Below are positions 1 to 6,774 of a stretch of DNA of 9,933 nt, piece by piece; the first letter of the stretch is position 1, and each line of letters begins with the position of its first letter. The translations under genes were made by a program, and so were the position numbers. Source of the stretch: Gammaproteobacteria bacterium (GTDB lineage Bacteria; Pseudomonadota; Gammaproteobacteria; SZUA-229); contig JAOUQA010000045.1 in assembly GCA_029879605.1 (NCBI GenBank), forward strand, positions 1 to 9,933, written 5' to 3'. The notes under the pieces are model-generated. The model was not told the DNA's origin, searched no databases, and saw only the letters and a program-made list of their open reading frames with translations.

Positions 1-68
1 ATGAACAGTTAAAGCTTGGTTTGAGCAAGGTAATTCCCCACATTAAAAAACGTTTGAATATTGATTAA
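1..68 (+). CDS. C-terminal end of an upstream gene (partial, unidentified)
   Basis: The only + strand frame open to the left edge begins with the codon at 3-5 and ends at TAA 66-68. It gives about 21 residues, starting EQLKLGLSKV and ending KKRLNID. The mix of leucine spacing and a basic tail looks like the end of a real protein, and the other two + frames stop within the first 12 bases. The fragment is too short to assign a family. It could also be non-coding leader DNA of tex, since a 21-codon open stretch is not rare by chance. The stop lies 73 nt before the tex start. Confidence 0.35.
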   Translation, partial: EQLKLGLSKVIPHIKKRLNID

Positions 69-75
69 GTTTTTC

Positions 76-104
76 TAACTTATTCGTATTTGATTAGATA
101 CAAT
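76..104 (+). promoter_or_regulatory. possible promoter upstream of tex
   Basis: TACAAT at 99-104 is a good -10 match and sits 37 nt before the tex ATG. With a 17-nt spacer the -35 position is TAACTT (76-81), a poor match to TTGACA. The region is AT-rich, so chance matches are common. The call rests mainly on the -10 and its placement in the 73-nt gap before tex. Confidence 0.3.
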
Positions 105-141
105 AGCCTTTTTGTAGAATGACTCTCAAGGTGCTATTTTT

Positions 142-2427
142 ATGTTATCGATTTCCCGACTAATCGCTGAAGAATTATCAGTTAAAGAATCCCAGGTTGT
201 TTCAGCTATCAGTTTGCTTGATGAGGGGGCTACTGTACCGTTTATCGCACGCTATAGAAAGGAGGTCACTAATGGGCTTGATGATACTCAGTTGAGAAAG
301 CTTGAAGATCGACTTAATTATTTGCGAGAGTTAGAAGAGCGTAAAAAAACTATTTTAAAAAGTATAGACGAGCAGGGAAAGCTTACAGAAGAACTAAGAA
401 AATCAATTAATGAAGCGATAACAAAAAATAGAATCGAAGATTTGTATTTGCCGTATAAGCCAAGAAGACGAACAAAGGCACAAATAGCCAGGGAGGCAGG
501 TTTAGAGCCTCTGGCAGAAATATTATTAGAGAAAAGAGATGTTGAGCCTGAAGAAGAGGCAAAAAGATATTTAAGTAAAGAAAATAATATAGCGGATGTA
601 AAATCAGCTCTTGATGGTGCGCGACAGATAATCATGGAATGGTTTGCTGAAGATGCCGACTTGTTACAAAAGTTAAGAGAGTTGTTATGGAGTGATGGAG
701 AAATTGAATCGAAAGTAATCGAAGGCAAAGAAAATGATGGTGAAAAGTTTTCTGATTATTTTGATTATAGTGAAGCGATTAATAAAATACCTTCACATCG
801 TGCATTGGCATTGTTTCGCGGTAGAAATGAATCAGTTCTTCAGATGAATTTAAAGATTAAGGGAGAGGATGAAGTAGAGATTCATCCTTGCGAGAAATTA
901 ATAGCAAGGCATTATGATATTAGTGAGCACTCAGGAAAATCAGGTAGATGGCTGCTGGATACAGTTAGATGGGCATGGAAAATAAAAATATATACCCACC
1001 TTGATATTGAACTTAAGATGAAGTTAAAAGAGCTGGCTGAAGAAGAAGCCATAAAAGTTTTTGCTTCGAATCTGAAGGATTTATTGTTGGCCGCACCAGC
1101 TGGTTCAAAGGCTGTAATAGGCCTGGATCCAGGCTTGCGTACAGGAGTGAAAGTAGCGGTTGTGGATTCAACTGGTAAATATCTTGATCATGCAACGATA
1201 TATCCGCATCCTCCCAGGAATAGCTGGGAAGAATCGATAGTGACGATAGTGTCTTTGGCCAGGAAATATAATGCGAAGCTTATAAGTATTGGCAATGGGA
1301 CGGCATCAAGAGAAACAGATAAATTAGCTCGTGAAATAATACAGAGGTATCCTGAGCTTGGTTTAAGTTCAGTTGTTGTATCAGAGGCGGGTGCATCTGT
1401 ATATTCAGCTTCTGAATTTGCTTCAAATGAATTTCCTGATCTAGATGTTTCTATTCGTGGTGCAGTTTCAATCGCGAGACGTTTACAGGATCCGTTGGCT
1501 GAACTGGTGAAGATTGAGCCAAAGGCCATAGGTGTTGGCCAATACCAGCATGACGTGAGCCAGACACGTTTATTGCAGATGTTAAAGGCAGTAGTTGAAG
1601 ATTGTGTAAATGCTGTAGGTGTTGATGTCAATATGGCATCGATACCATTGTTAACCCAGGTATCTGGCCTGAGTTCTTCAATGGCTGAAAATATTGTTAA
1701 TTATCGAAATAGTAATGGCGCATTTAGTAAAAGAGAAGATTTATTAAATGTATCTAGACTGGGTAGCAAGGCATATGAGCAGGCAGCTGGTTTTTTACGT
1801 ATTGTTAATGGGGATAATCCATTAGATGGTTCAGCTGTTCATCCGGAATCATACCCCGTAGTAGAAAAAATAATTTCTAAAAATTCATGTGAAATAAAAT
1901 CTATAATTGGTAATGCGAAGTTTATCAAGCAGCTTAATGTTAGTGATTATGTAGATGATAAATTTGGTATACCAACAGTTACAGATATATTTAGAGAGCT
2001 TGAAAAACCAGGTCGGGATCCAAGGCCAGAGTTCAAAACTGCGGAATTTAAAGAAGGTATAGAATCGATAAAGGACTTGAAGCAGGAAATGATTCTTGAA
2101 GGAATTGTTACAAATGTTACAAATTTTGGTGCATTTGTAGATATTGGTGTACACCAGGATGGCCTGGTCCATATTTCTGCTTTGTCTAATAGCTACGTTA
2201 AAGATCCGAGAGATATTGTAAAAACAGGTGACATAGTAAAAGTGAAAGTTATAGATGTTGATGCTGGTAGAAAACGTATTGCATTAACAATGCGTCTTGA
2301 TGACGATCTGAAAAAACAGATTGTTGAAATGAAAAGATCAGATAAACCTCGAAAGCGAATAATTAAAGAAACGGAATCAGTAAATTCGGCTATGGCAGAT
2401 GCGATGGCCAGGGCATTAAAACGGTAA
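142..2427 (+). CDS. tex: Tex family transcription/RNA-binding protein
   Basis: This 761-residue protein is close to the usual Tex length (about 770). Tex is a cytoplasmic nucleic-acid-binding protein related to eukaryotic Spt6 and linked to transcription and to toxin-gene expression in Bordetella. Visible parts in order are: an N-terminal helical Tex_N region (about 1-190) with the family phrase VPFIARYRKE; a YqgF/RNase H-like fold from about residue 322 (AVIGLDPGLRTGVKVAV); a helix-hairpin-helix region at about 493-553 (containing VSGLSSSMAENIV and GAFSKREDLL); and a C-terminal S1 RNA-binding domain at about 649-719 (GIVTNVTNFGAFVDIGV, DGLVHIS). A lysine/arginine-rich tail follows. The reading frame is intact. 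The ATG at 142 is preceded by AAGG at 128-131 with 10 nt spacing. yheS follows after 3 nt, suggesting cotranscription. Confidence 0.96.
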   Translation: MLSISRLIAEELSVKESQVVSAISLLDEGATVPFIARYRKEVTNGLDDTQLRKLEDRLNYLRELEERKKTILKSIDEQGKLTEELRKSINEAITKNRIEDLYLPYKPRRRTKAQIAREAGLEPLAEILLEKRDVEPEEEAKRYLSKENNIADVKSALDGARQIIMEWFAEDADLLQKLRELLWSDGEIESKVIEGKENDGEKFSDYFDYSEAINKIPSHRALALFRGRNESVLQMNLKIKGEDEVEIHPCEKLIARHYDISEHSGKSGRWLLDTVRWAWKIKIYTHLDIELKMKLKELAEEEAIKVFASNLKDLLLAAPAGSKAVIGLDPGLRTGVKVAVVDSTGKYLDHATIYPHPPRNSWEESIVTIVSLARKYNAKLISIGNGTASRETDKLAREIIQRYPELGLSSVVVSEAGASVYSASEFASNEFPDLDVSIRGAVSIARRLQDPLAELVKIEPKAIGVGQYQHDVSQTRLLQMLKAVVEDCVNAVGVDVNMASIPLLTQVSGLSSSMAENIVNYRNSNGAFSKREDLLNVSRLGSKAYEQAAGFLRIVNGDNPLDGSAVHPESYPVVEKIISKNSCEIKSIIGNAKFIKQLNVSDYVDDKFGIPTVTDIFRELEKPGRDPRPEFKTAEFKEGIESIKDLKQEMILEGIVTNVTNFGAFVDIGVHQDGLVHISALSNSYVKDPRDIVKTGDIVKVKVIDVDAGRKRIALTMRLDDDLKKQIVEMKRSDKPRKRIIKETESVNSAMADAMARALKR

Positions 2428-2430
2428 TGC

Positions 2431-4323
2431 ATGATTAATTTATCAAACGCAAGTCTGAGGCGTGGCACACAAACTTTGTTTGCCGGGGCCAATATAACAA
2501 TTCACCAGGGAAATCGTGTAGGAATAGTCGGAGCTAATGGTTGTGGAAAATCAAGCTTGTTTGAGTTGTTGCTGGGCAGGCTGGAGGTAGATGAAGGAGA
2601 AATAAGTCTGCCACCGGAATTAAGTATCGCCTATGTTATCCAGGAGGTACCAGCTATTGACAGGTCTGCAATAGAATATGTTATTGATGGTGACCAGGAA
2701 TTAAGAGAAATTCAGCAGCAAATGAAGAGCGCCGAGTCAGGTAGTAATGGAATTTTACTGGCACAGTTACATAATAAGCTTGAAGAAATTAATGCATATT
2801 CAGTAAATAGCAGGGCTGCGAAGCTGATGAATGGTCTTGGGTTTAGTAACGACCAGTTAAACAAGCCAGTTAATTCATTCTCGGGAGGGTGGAGAATGCG
2901 ATTGAATCTGGCACAGGCTTTAATTTGCCGATCAGATATATTATTACTGGATGAGCCAACCAATCATTTGGATTTGGATGCGGTAATATGGCTGGAAAAC
3001 TGGTTGATAAATTATAGTGGGACACTTCTTCTTATTTCTCATGATCGTGATGTGCTAGATAGAGTTGTCAATAATATTATTTACTTTGAACATAAAGACC
3101 TGCTAATGATTAGTGGAAATTATTCTCAGTATGAGAAAATCAGGGCTGAACAGTTGGCTCAACAAGCTGCATCATACGAAAAACAACAACGAGAAATAAA
3201 ACACATTCAGTCGTTTGTACAAAGATTCAAAGCTAAAGCCAGTAAAGCACGTCAGGCACAAAGTCGATTAAAAACTCTGCAGCGAATGGAGTTAATTAGC
3301 CAGGCACATATCGATACACCTTTTAGCTTTGTATTCTTCATGCCAGAGAAAGTGCCTTATCCATTAATAAGGCTTGAAGATGTAGATGTAGGTTATGGCA
3401 AAAACTCGGTGCTGAGTGATATAAATCTGACGATTTCGCCGGGAGACAGGGTGGGTGTGCTAGGACATAATGGTTCAGGAAAGAGTACTTTGATAAAGCT
3501 CATAGCCTCAGAATTGAAGCCATTGGTGGGGACAATAACCGTGTCAGGAGATATCAAAGCAGGTTATTTTGCTCAGCATCAGTTAGAGCTTTTAGATATG
3601 CAGGAAAGTGCCCTGGTGCAGTTTCAGCGAAGATATAAGAAAGTAACAGAGCAGGAAGTAAGGGATTATCTTGGAGGGTTTAATTTTCATGGTGACCAGG
3701 TATCAGAACCGGTAGGGCAGTTTTCAGGGGGTGAAAAAGCCAGGCTGGTACTGGCGATTATAATTTTTGACAAACCCAACCTGTTACTACTGGATGAGCC
3801 TACGAACCATCTCGATCTTGAGATGCGTAGTGCTTTAACTATGGCATTACAGGACTATGAAGGCGGGGTACTGCTGGTATCTCATGACAGATATTTACTT
3901 AATGCGGTGACTGATCAGTTTATTATGGTTGAGGAAGGTCGGGTGAAGGTATTTGATGGCGACCTCGAGGATTATCGTCAATGCTTAATTAAAAGCAGAA
4001 AGAATGATGATTATGTGGAAAATACGCCTGACAGTGAGAGGGGCCTGACTAAGAAGGAAATCAGGCAGATAGAAGCAGAAAAAAGGCAGAGGTTGCAGCC
4101 ATTACAGAAAAAAATAAGGGAACTTGAGCTGGAAATTGGCAAACTGGCTCAGGAGAAGGACAAACTTGCAGTTATAATGATGGAAACAGAACTGTACAGT
4201 GATAAAAACAGGGAAAAATTGAAGCAATATCTAATCGAGCAAACACAAGTAACTGATAAATTGAAGAAAAAAGAGGAGGAGTGGTTTATATTAACTGATT
4301 CATTAGAGCAGGATTCATTATAA
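2431..4323 (+). CDS. yheS: ABC-F family ATPase, YheS type
   Basis: This 630-residue protein has two ATP-binding cassettes and no membrane segments, as in the ABC-F family, whose members bind the ribosome E site and act on translation. It matches E. coli YheS (about 637 residues) along its length, including VIDGD, SGGWRMRLNLAQALICRSD and GNYS. Cassette 1 has Walker A GANGCGKS (34-41), signature SGGWR near 151, Walker B/D-loop LLLDEPTNHLDLD near 172 and the H-loop SHD near 205. A charged linker with QSFVQRFKAKASKARQAQSR follows at about 255-280. Cassette 2 has GHNGSGKST near 346, FSGGEKARLVLA near 431, LLLLDEPTNHLDLE near 452 and VSHDR near 484. The C-terminal 85 or so residues are lysine/glutamate-rich and probably a coiled coil. 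Its ATG lies 3 nt after the tex stop. The nearest SD-like run (AGGG, 2410-2413) is too far away, so translational coupling to tex is likely. Confidence 0.95.
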   Translation: MINLSNASLRRGTQTLFAGANITIHQGNRVGIVGANGCGKSSLFELLLGRLEVDEGEISLPPELSIAYVIQEVPAIDRSAIEYVIDGDQELREIQQQMKSAESGSNGILLAQLHNKLEEINAYSVNSRAAKLMNGLGFSNDQLNKPVNSFSGGWRMRLNLAQALICRSDILLLDEPTNHLDLDAVIWLENWLINYSGTLLLISHDRDVLDRVVNNIIYFEHKDLLMISGNYSQYEKIRAEQLAQQAASYEKQQREIKHIQSFVQRFKAKASKARQAQSRLKTLQRMELISQAHIDTPFSFVFFMPEKVPYPLIRLEDVDVGYGKNSVLSDINLTISPGDRVGVLGHNGSGKSTLIKLIASELKPLVGTITVSGDIKAGYFAQHQLELLDMQESALVQFQRRYKKVTEQEVRDYLGGFNFHGDQVSEPVGQFSGGEKARLVLAIIIFDKPNLLLLDEPTNHLDLEMRSALTMALQDYEGGVLLVSHDRYLLNAVTDQFIMVEEGRVKVFDGDLEDYRQCLIKSRKNDDYVENTPDSERGLTKKEIRQIEAEKRQRLQPLQKKIRELELEIGKLAQEKDKLAVIMMETELYSDKNREKLKQYLIEQTQVTDKLKKKEEEWFILTDSLEQDSL

Positions 4324-4370
4324 GAGATGCCATTAGTCTATATCTATAAACAGGAATACGAATTTTTGCT

Positions 4371-4376
4371 TATACT
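4371..4376 (+). promoter_or_regulatory. possible -10 element before the HD-GYP gene
   Basis: TATACT at 4371-4376 lies in the 93-nt gap after yheS and 40 nt before the next ATG. No convincing -35 is seen at 16-18 nt upstream. It may be a separate promoter for the HD-GYP/rhodanese/msrB unit, or the unit may be read through from tex-yheS. No GC-rich hairpin terminator was seen in the gap. Confidence 0.25.
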
Positions 4377-4396
4377 ATATTTATCAGGTTAAAACG

Positions 4397-4410
4397 CTGA
4401 TTATCAGGGG
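4397..4410 (+). promoter_or_regulatory. palindrome overlapping the ribosome binding site of the HD-GYP gene
   Basis: CTGATTATCAG (4397-4407) is a perfect 5-bp-arm palindrome with a 1-nt centre. It overlaps the SD sequence AGGGG (4406-4410), which sits 6 nt before the ATG at 4417. The octamer TTATCAGG occurs at 4381-4388 and again at 4401-4408, 20 nt apart, or about two DNA turns. The SD itself is secure. A regulatory role for the palindrome or the repeat is a guess. Confidence 0.35.
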
Positions 4411-4416
4411 CCATAG

Positions 4417-5586
4417 ATGACTAAAACAGAATCCAGTATAGAGGTAGACACCATCGATGGAGATACTCTCAGTGGCTTTTTTGAGAGATTTAATAAGGCG
4501 GGTAAGGAAATAGAAGAAAGCCTGTTGATGCTAGATCAAACCCCATATGACACACAATTATTAAAAAAACTTAATAAGGCACTGTTAAATATAAAGCAGT
4601 CTCTAATTGAGATGGAGTTTAATGAGTTGGCATTTCTGGTCCAAAGTATCGGGAATCTAATTTCATCTATCCAGGTGAATAAAAGTAAGTTTGAATCAAC
4701 GTACGGCGATATAGTTCTGCTAGCCATGGATGATATTAAAACGGCATTTGAGAAAATGATCGAGGGAAGTGATCGATGCGAATTGCTAGACAGGCTTCCA
4801 AAGATATGTGAAGCGATAAATAAGATTTCCTTAGTAGACAAATTGCATTTAGATGAAGCTATAAAAGATACATTGCTTTTATTAGATCCAACAATTGAGA
4901 TACTTGAATCAACGATAACTGAAAAAAATACATTACAGAGTTTATTTGAGGATTCTCCACCTGATGAAGAAGAATTAATTGCATATGGGGTAGAAGAAAA
5001 TGAAGATTTTATTTTCTTTAAAGGGCTGGCAGAACCATTAGAAGAACGCGCTCACTACTGGCGAGGTCGAAGTGGTAGAATGCTCAGACTTGCATTGAAA
5101 ATGAATGATCATGCAGGACGGCCTGTTGAACCAAATCAACTTGCAGCAGCTGTATATATGCATGATGCAGGAATGGGGTTGCTACCTGTTGGAATAATAA
5201 GTAAGGAAGGTGCTTTAACTGACGATGAACTAAGTCAGATTAGAGAGCATCCGCGAATTGGATATGAATTATTAAGATATATGAAGCAGTGGGGTGAAGC
5301 TGCTTTAATCGTTCTACATCATCATGAAAAAGTAGATGGTACTGGTTACCCGGCAGGCTTAAAAGAAAAAGACATAAGTGAAGGTGCAAAAATAATGGCA
5401 ATCGTTGATATGATTGATGCCAGGACGCATGAACGTAGTCATGCAACCATGCTAAAGCGACCCTTGTTGAGAGCTGCGATGGAAATTAGTAAATATGCAG
5501 ATAATCAGTTTAGTTCCTACTGGGTAGATATTTTTAGAGACCTTTTTCATAAAGCAAGAAAGCAGGAACAAAGTGAAAAAAATTAA
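4417..5586 (+). CDS. HD-GYP domain protein with N-terminal helical (Hpt-like) region
   Basis: A 389-residue cytoplasmic protein without membrane segments. The C-terminal part (about 205-380) is an HD-GYP domain, a family that typically hydrolyses cyclic di-GMP. Metal-site residues visible are H213, H249-D250, H278, H302-H303 and D331, with the HHExxDGxGYP motif at 302-312 and DxxDAxT at 331-337. The usual HDIGK reads HDAGM, so M253 replaces lysine. The N-terminal 160 or so residues are all-helical in character. Around 47-86 they resemble a histidine phosphotransfer (Hpt) helix pair, but the stretch matching HTLKGS reads LNIKQS, with L57 where the phospho-accepting histidine would be. A sensory or protein-binding role for this part is inferred. 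The gene has a good SD (AGGGG) and its end overlaps the rhodanese start by 14 nt. The HD-GYP assignment is firm; activity on c-di-GMP is likely but not proven by sequence. Confidence 0.88.
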   Translation: MTKTESSIEVDTIDGDTLSGFFERFNKAGKEIEESLLMLDQTPYDTQLLKKLNKALLNIKQSLIEMEFNELAFLVQSIGNLISSIQVNKSKFESTYGDIVLLAMDDIKTAFEKMIEGSDRCELLDRLPKICEAINKISLVDKLHLDEAIKDTLLLLDPTIEILESTITEKNTLQSLFEDSPPDEEELIAYGVEENEDFIFFKGLAEPLEERAHYWRGRSGRMLRLALKMNDHAGRPVEPNQLAAAVYMHDAGMGLLPVGIISKEGALTDDELSQIREHPRIGYELLRYMKQWGEAALIVLHHHEKVDGTGYPAGLKEKDISEGAKIMAIVDMIDARTHERSHATMLKRPLLRAAMEISKYADNQFSSYWVDIFRDLFHKARKQEQSEKN

Positions 5587-6007
5587 AGAAAATGAATTGA
5601 ATTATTTAACACCTGTAGAAGCACACGAGGTTCTCGACAAAAACTCGAAAGCAATACTGGTTGATATAAGATCTAATATGGAATACTTATTTGTTGGTCA
5701 CCCTTTAGGTTCAATTCATGTGCCATGGATAGATGAACCTGATTGGGTGGTTAATCCTGATTTTGTTAGAGAGATACGTCAATTAATGCTAGGTGGTGTT
5801 TGTGAACAGGGCGGGTCATGTCCACCTATAATCTTAATTTGTCGAAGTGGAAAAAGATCGATAGATGCTGGGAATGTATTGATTGATGCAGGTTTAAAAA
5901 ATATTTGTCATGTTTCAGAAGGGTTTGAAGGAGAGCTCGACAATAAACACCACAGAAGTTCAGTGGGTGGCTGGCGATTTCATGGCTTACCATGGGAGCA
6001 GTGTTAA
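5573..6007 (+). CDS. single-domain rhodanese (sulfurtransferase-like), GTG start
   Basis: This 144-residue protein has one rhodanese domain. Such proteins carry a persulfide on a cysteine and pass sulfane sulfur to acceptors. The active-site loop is CRSGKRS (90-96) with C90 as catalytic cysteine. The CDC25-like elements LVDIRSNMEY (29-38) and HVPW (49-52) precede it, and VSEGFEG is followed by a C-terminal GGWRFHGLPWEQ motif. I recall this ending from a proteobacterial rhodanese subfamily. There is no signal peptide, so it is probably cytoplasmic. Further cysteines are C77 and C83 just before the active-site strand, C112 in the NICHVSEGF stretch, and C144 as the last residue. The start is GTG at 5573: AGGA (5564-5567) lies 5 nt upstream, and the first in-frame ATG (codon 36) would delete the first strand. 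It overlaps the HD-GYP gene by 14 nt and precedes msrB by 15 nt. Confidence 0.9.
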   Translation: MKKIKENELNYLTPVEAHEVLDKNSKAILVDIRSNMEYLFVGHPLGSIHVPWIDEPDWVVNPDFVREIRQLMLGGVCEQGGSCPPIILICRSGKRSIDAGNVLIDAGLKNICHVSEGFEGELDNKHHRSSVGGWRFHGLPWEQC

Positions 6008-6022
6008 ACATGGAGATAGTGC

Positions 6023-6415
6023 ATGGCAAAAATTAACAAGACTGACAAGGAATGGAAAGAGCAACTAACAGAAGAGCAGTATAGAATTGCCAGGAAATCA
6101 GCGACGGAACAGCCATTTACAGGTGATTATTATAATACAAAGGAAACTGGAAAGTATCGATGCATCTGTTGTGGTGAAGAGTTATTTGATTCAGATAAGA
6201 AATTTGATTCGGGTAGTGGCTGGCCAAGTTTCTGGATGCCAGTTAATAAGGATTGTATAAAGGAGATTGTTGATAATAGTCATGGTATGAGGCGTGTAGA
6301 AGTTCGTTGTGAATCGTGTGATGCTCATCTTGGACATGTTTTTGAAGACGGACCAGAGCCTACAGGGTTGCGTTATTGCATTAATTCAGCAGTAATAACG
6401 TTTGAAAAGAGTTAA
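6023..6415 (+). CDS. msrB: peptide-methionine (R)-S-oxide reductase MsrB
   Basis: A 130-residue protein of normal MsrB length. It reduces the R form of methionine sulfoxide in proteins, using thioredoxin. The zinc site is present as C47/C50 (CICCGEELF) and C96/C99 (CESCDAHLGHVF). The substrate pocket motif SGSGWPSF is at 63-70, HLGHVFEDGP at 102-111, and the catalytic cysteine is C119 in GLRYCINSA. The pocket motif has serine at 65, where some family members carry a cysteine, and no obvious resolving cysteine is seen there. C78 is an extra cysteine. There is no signal peptide, so this is a cytoplasmic form. SD GGAGAT (6012-6017) lies 5 nt before the ATG. It is the last clear member of the HD-GYP/rhodanese/msrB unit. 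Confidence 0.95.
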   Translation: MAKINKTDKEWKEQLTEEQYRIARKSATEQPFTGDYYNTKETGKYRCICCGEELFDSDKKFDSGSGWPSFWMPVNKDCIKEIVDNSHGMRRVEVRCESCDAHLGHVFEDGPEPTGLRYCINSAVITFEKS

Positions 6416-6511
6416 GTCATAATAATTAGTTAGGCAGTTATATAAATATAAAAAAACCAATAAATTACTAATGAAGTTGGAAGCTGTTATAAAAAATGAT
6501 AATGTCTAATA

Positions 6512-6540
6512 TAGTTGATTTTGTGTTAATCTGCTACAAA
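6512..6540 (+). promoter_or_regulatory. possible extended -10 promoter for the YdcH-like gene
   Basis: The 148-nt gap after msrB (6416-6563) is very AT-rich and shows no GC-rich terminator hairpin. TGC followed by TACAAA at 6532-6540 fits an extended -10. The -35 position (6512-6517, TAGTTG) is poor, and a better TTGATT at 6515-6520 is too close (14-nt spacer). The site is 23 nt before the next ATG. The gap suggests a promoter of its own for the small gene. Confidence 0.25.
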
Positions 6541-6563
6541 TTAAAGAACGTGGTGACAATTTA

Positions 6564-6770
6564 ATGTCAAATATGGATCAAGATCAACTTGTGAATGAAC
6601 TTGAGGAATTAAGGCTTGAGCATCGTGATCTTGATGATGTTATATGTCGTTTATATGAAAGTGGTAATTTTGAACAATTGCAAATGCAGCGTTTTAAAAG
6701 GAGAAAGCTAAAGCTTAAGGATAAGATTGCGCGCCTGGAAGATCAATTAATACCAGATATTCTTGCATAA
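6564..6770 (+). CDS. YdcH/DUF465 family small protein
   Basis: A 68-residue, highly charged, helical protein. It matches the DUF465 (YdcH) family in length and sequence: LRLEHRDLDDVICRLYESG, then LQMQRFKRRKLKLKDKIARLEDQ and the ending LIPDILA. Members are short, probably coiled-coil hairpins of unknown function, widespread in Proteobacteria. The ATG at 6564 is preceded only by a weak GGTG (6552-6555). A second ATG three codons on (MDQDQ) is an alternative start that would not change the domain. Its stop is 4 nt from the stop of the convergent lipoprotein gene. Confidence 0.88.
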   Translation: MSNMDQDQLVNELEELRLEHRDLDDVICRLYESGNFEQLQMQRFKRRKLKLKDKIARLEDQLIPDILA

Positions 6771-6774
6771 TACC

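Noticed and set aside
46..74. AAAAAC ... GTTTTT as a terminator of the upstream gene
   Set aside because: The 6-bp stem is almost all A-T with a 17-nt loop and would be very unstable. It is not a convincing intrinsic terminator.
88..100. 13-nt sequence ATTTGATTAGATA shared with the region near 9437-9449
   Set aside because: One 13-nt match between two AT-rich intergenic regions is about what chance gives in 10 kb. The surrounding bases do not match.
1188..1631. 147-codon minus-strand open frame inside tex
   Set aside because: It lies wholly opposite the conserved YqgF/HhH-coding part of tex, and its translation resembles no known protein. It is a shadow of the real gene.
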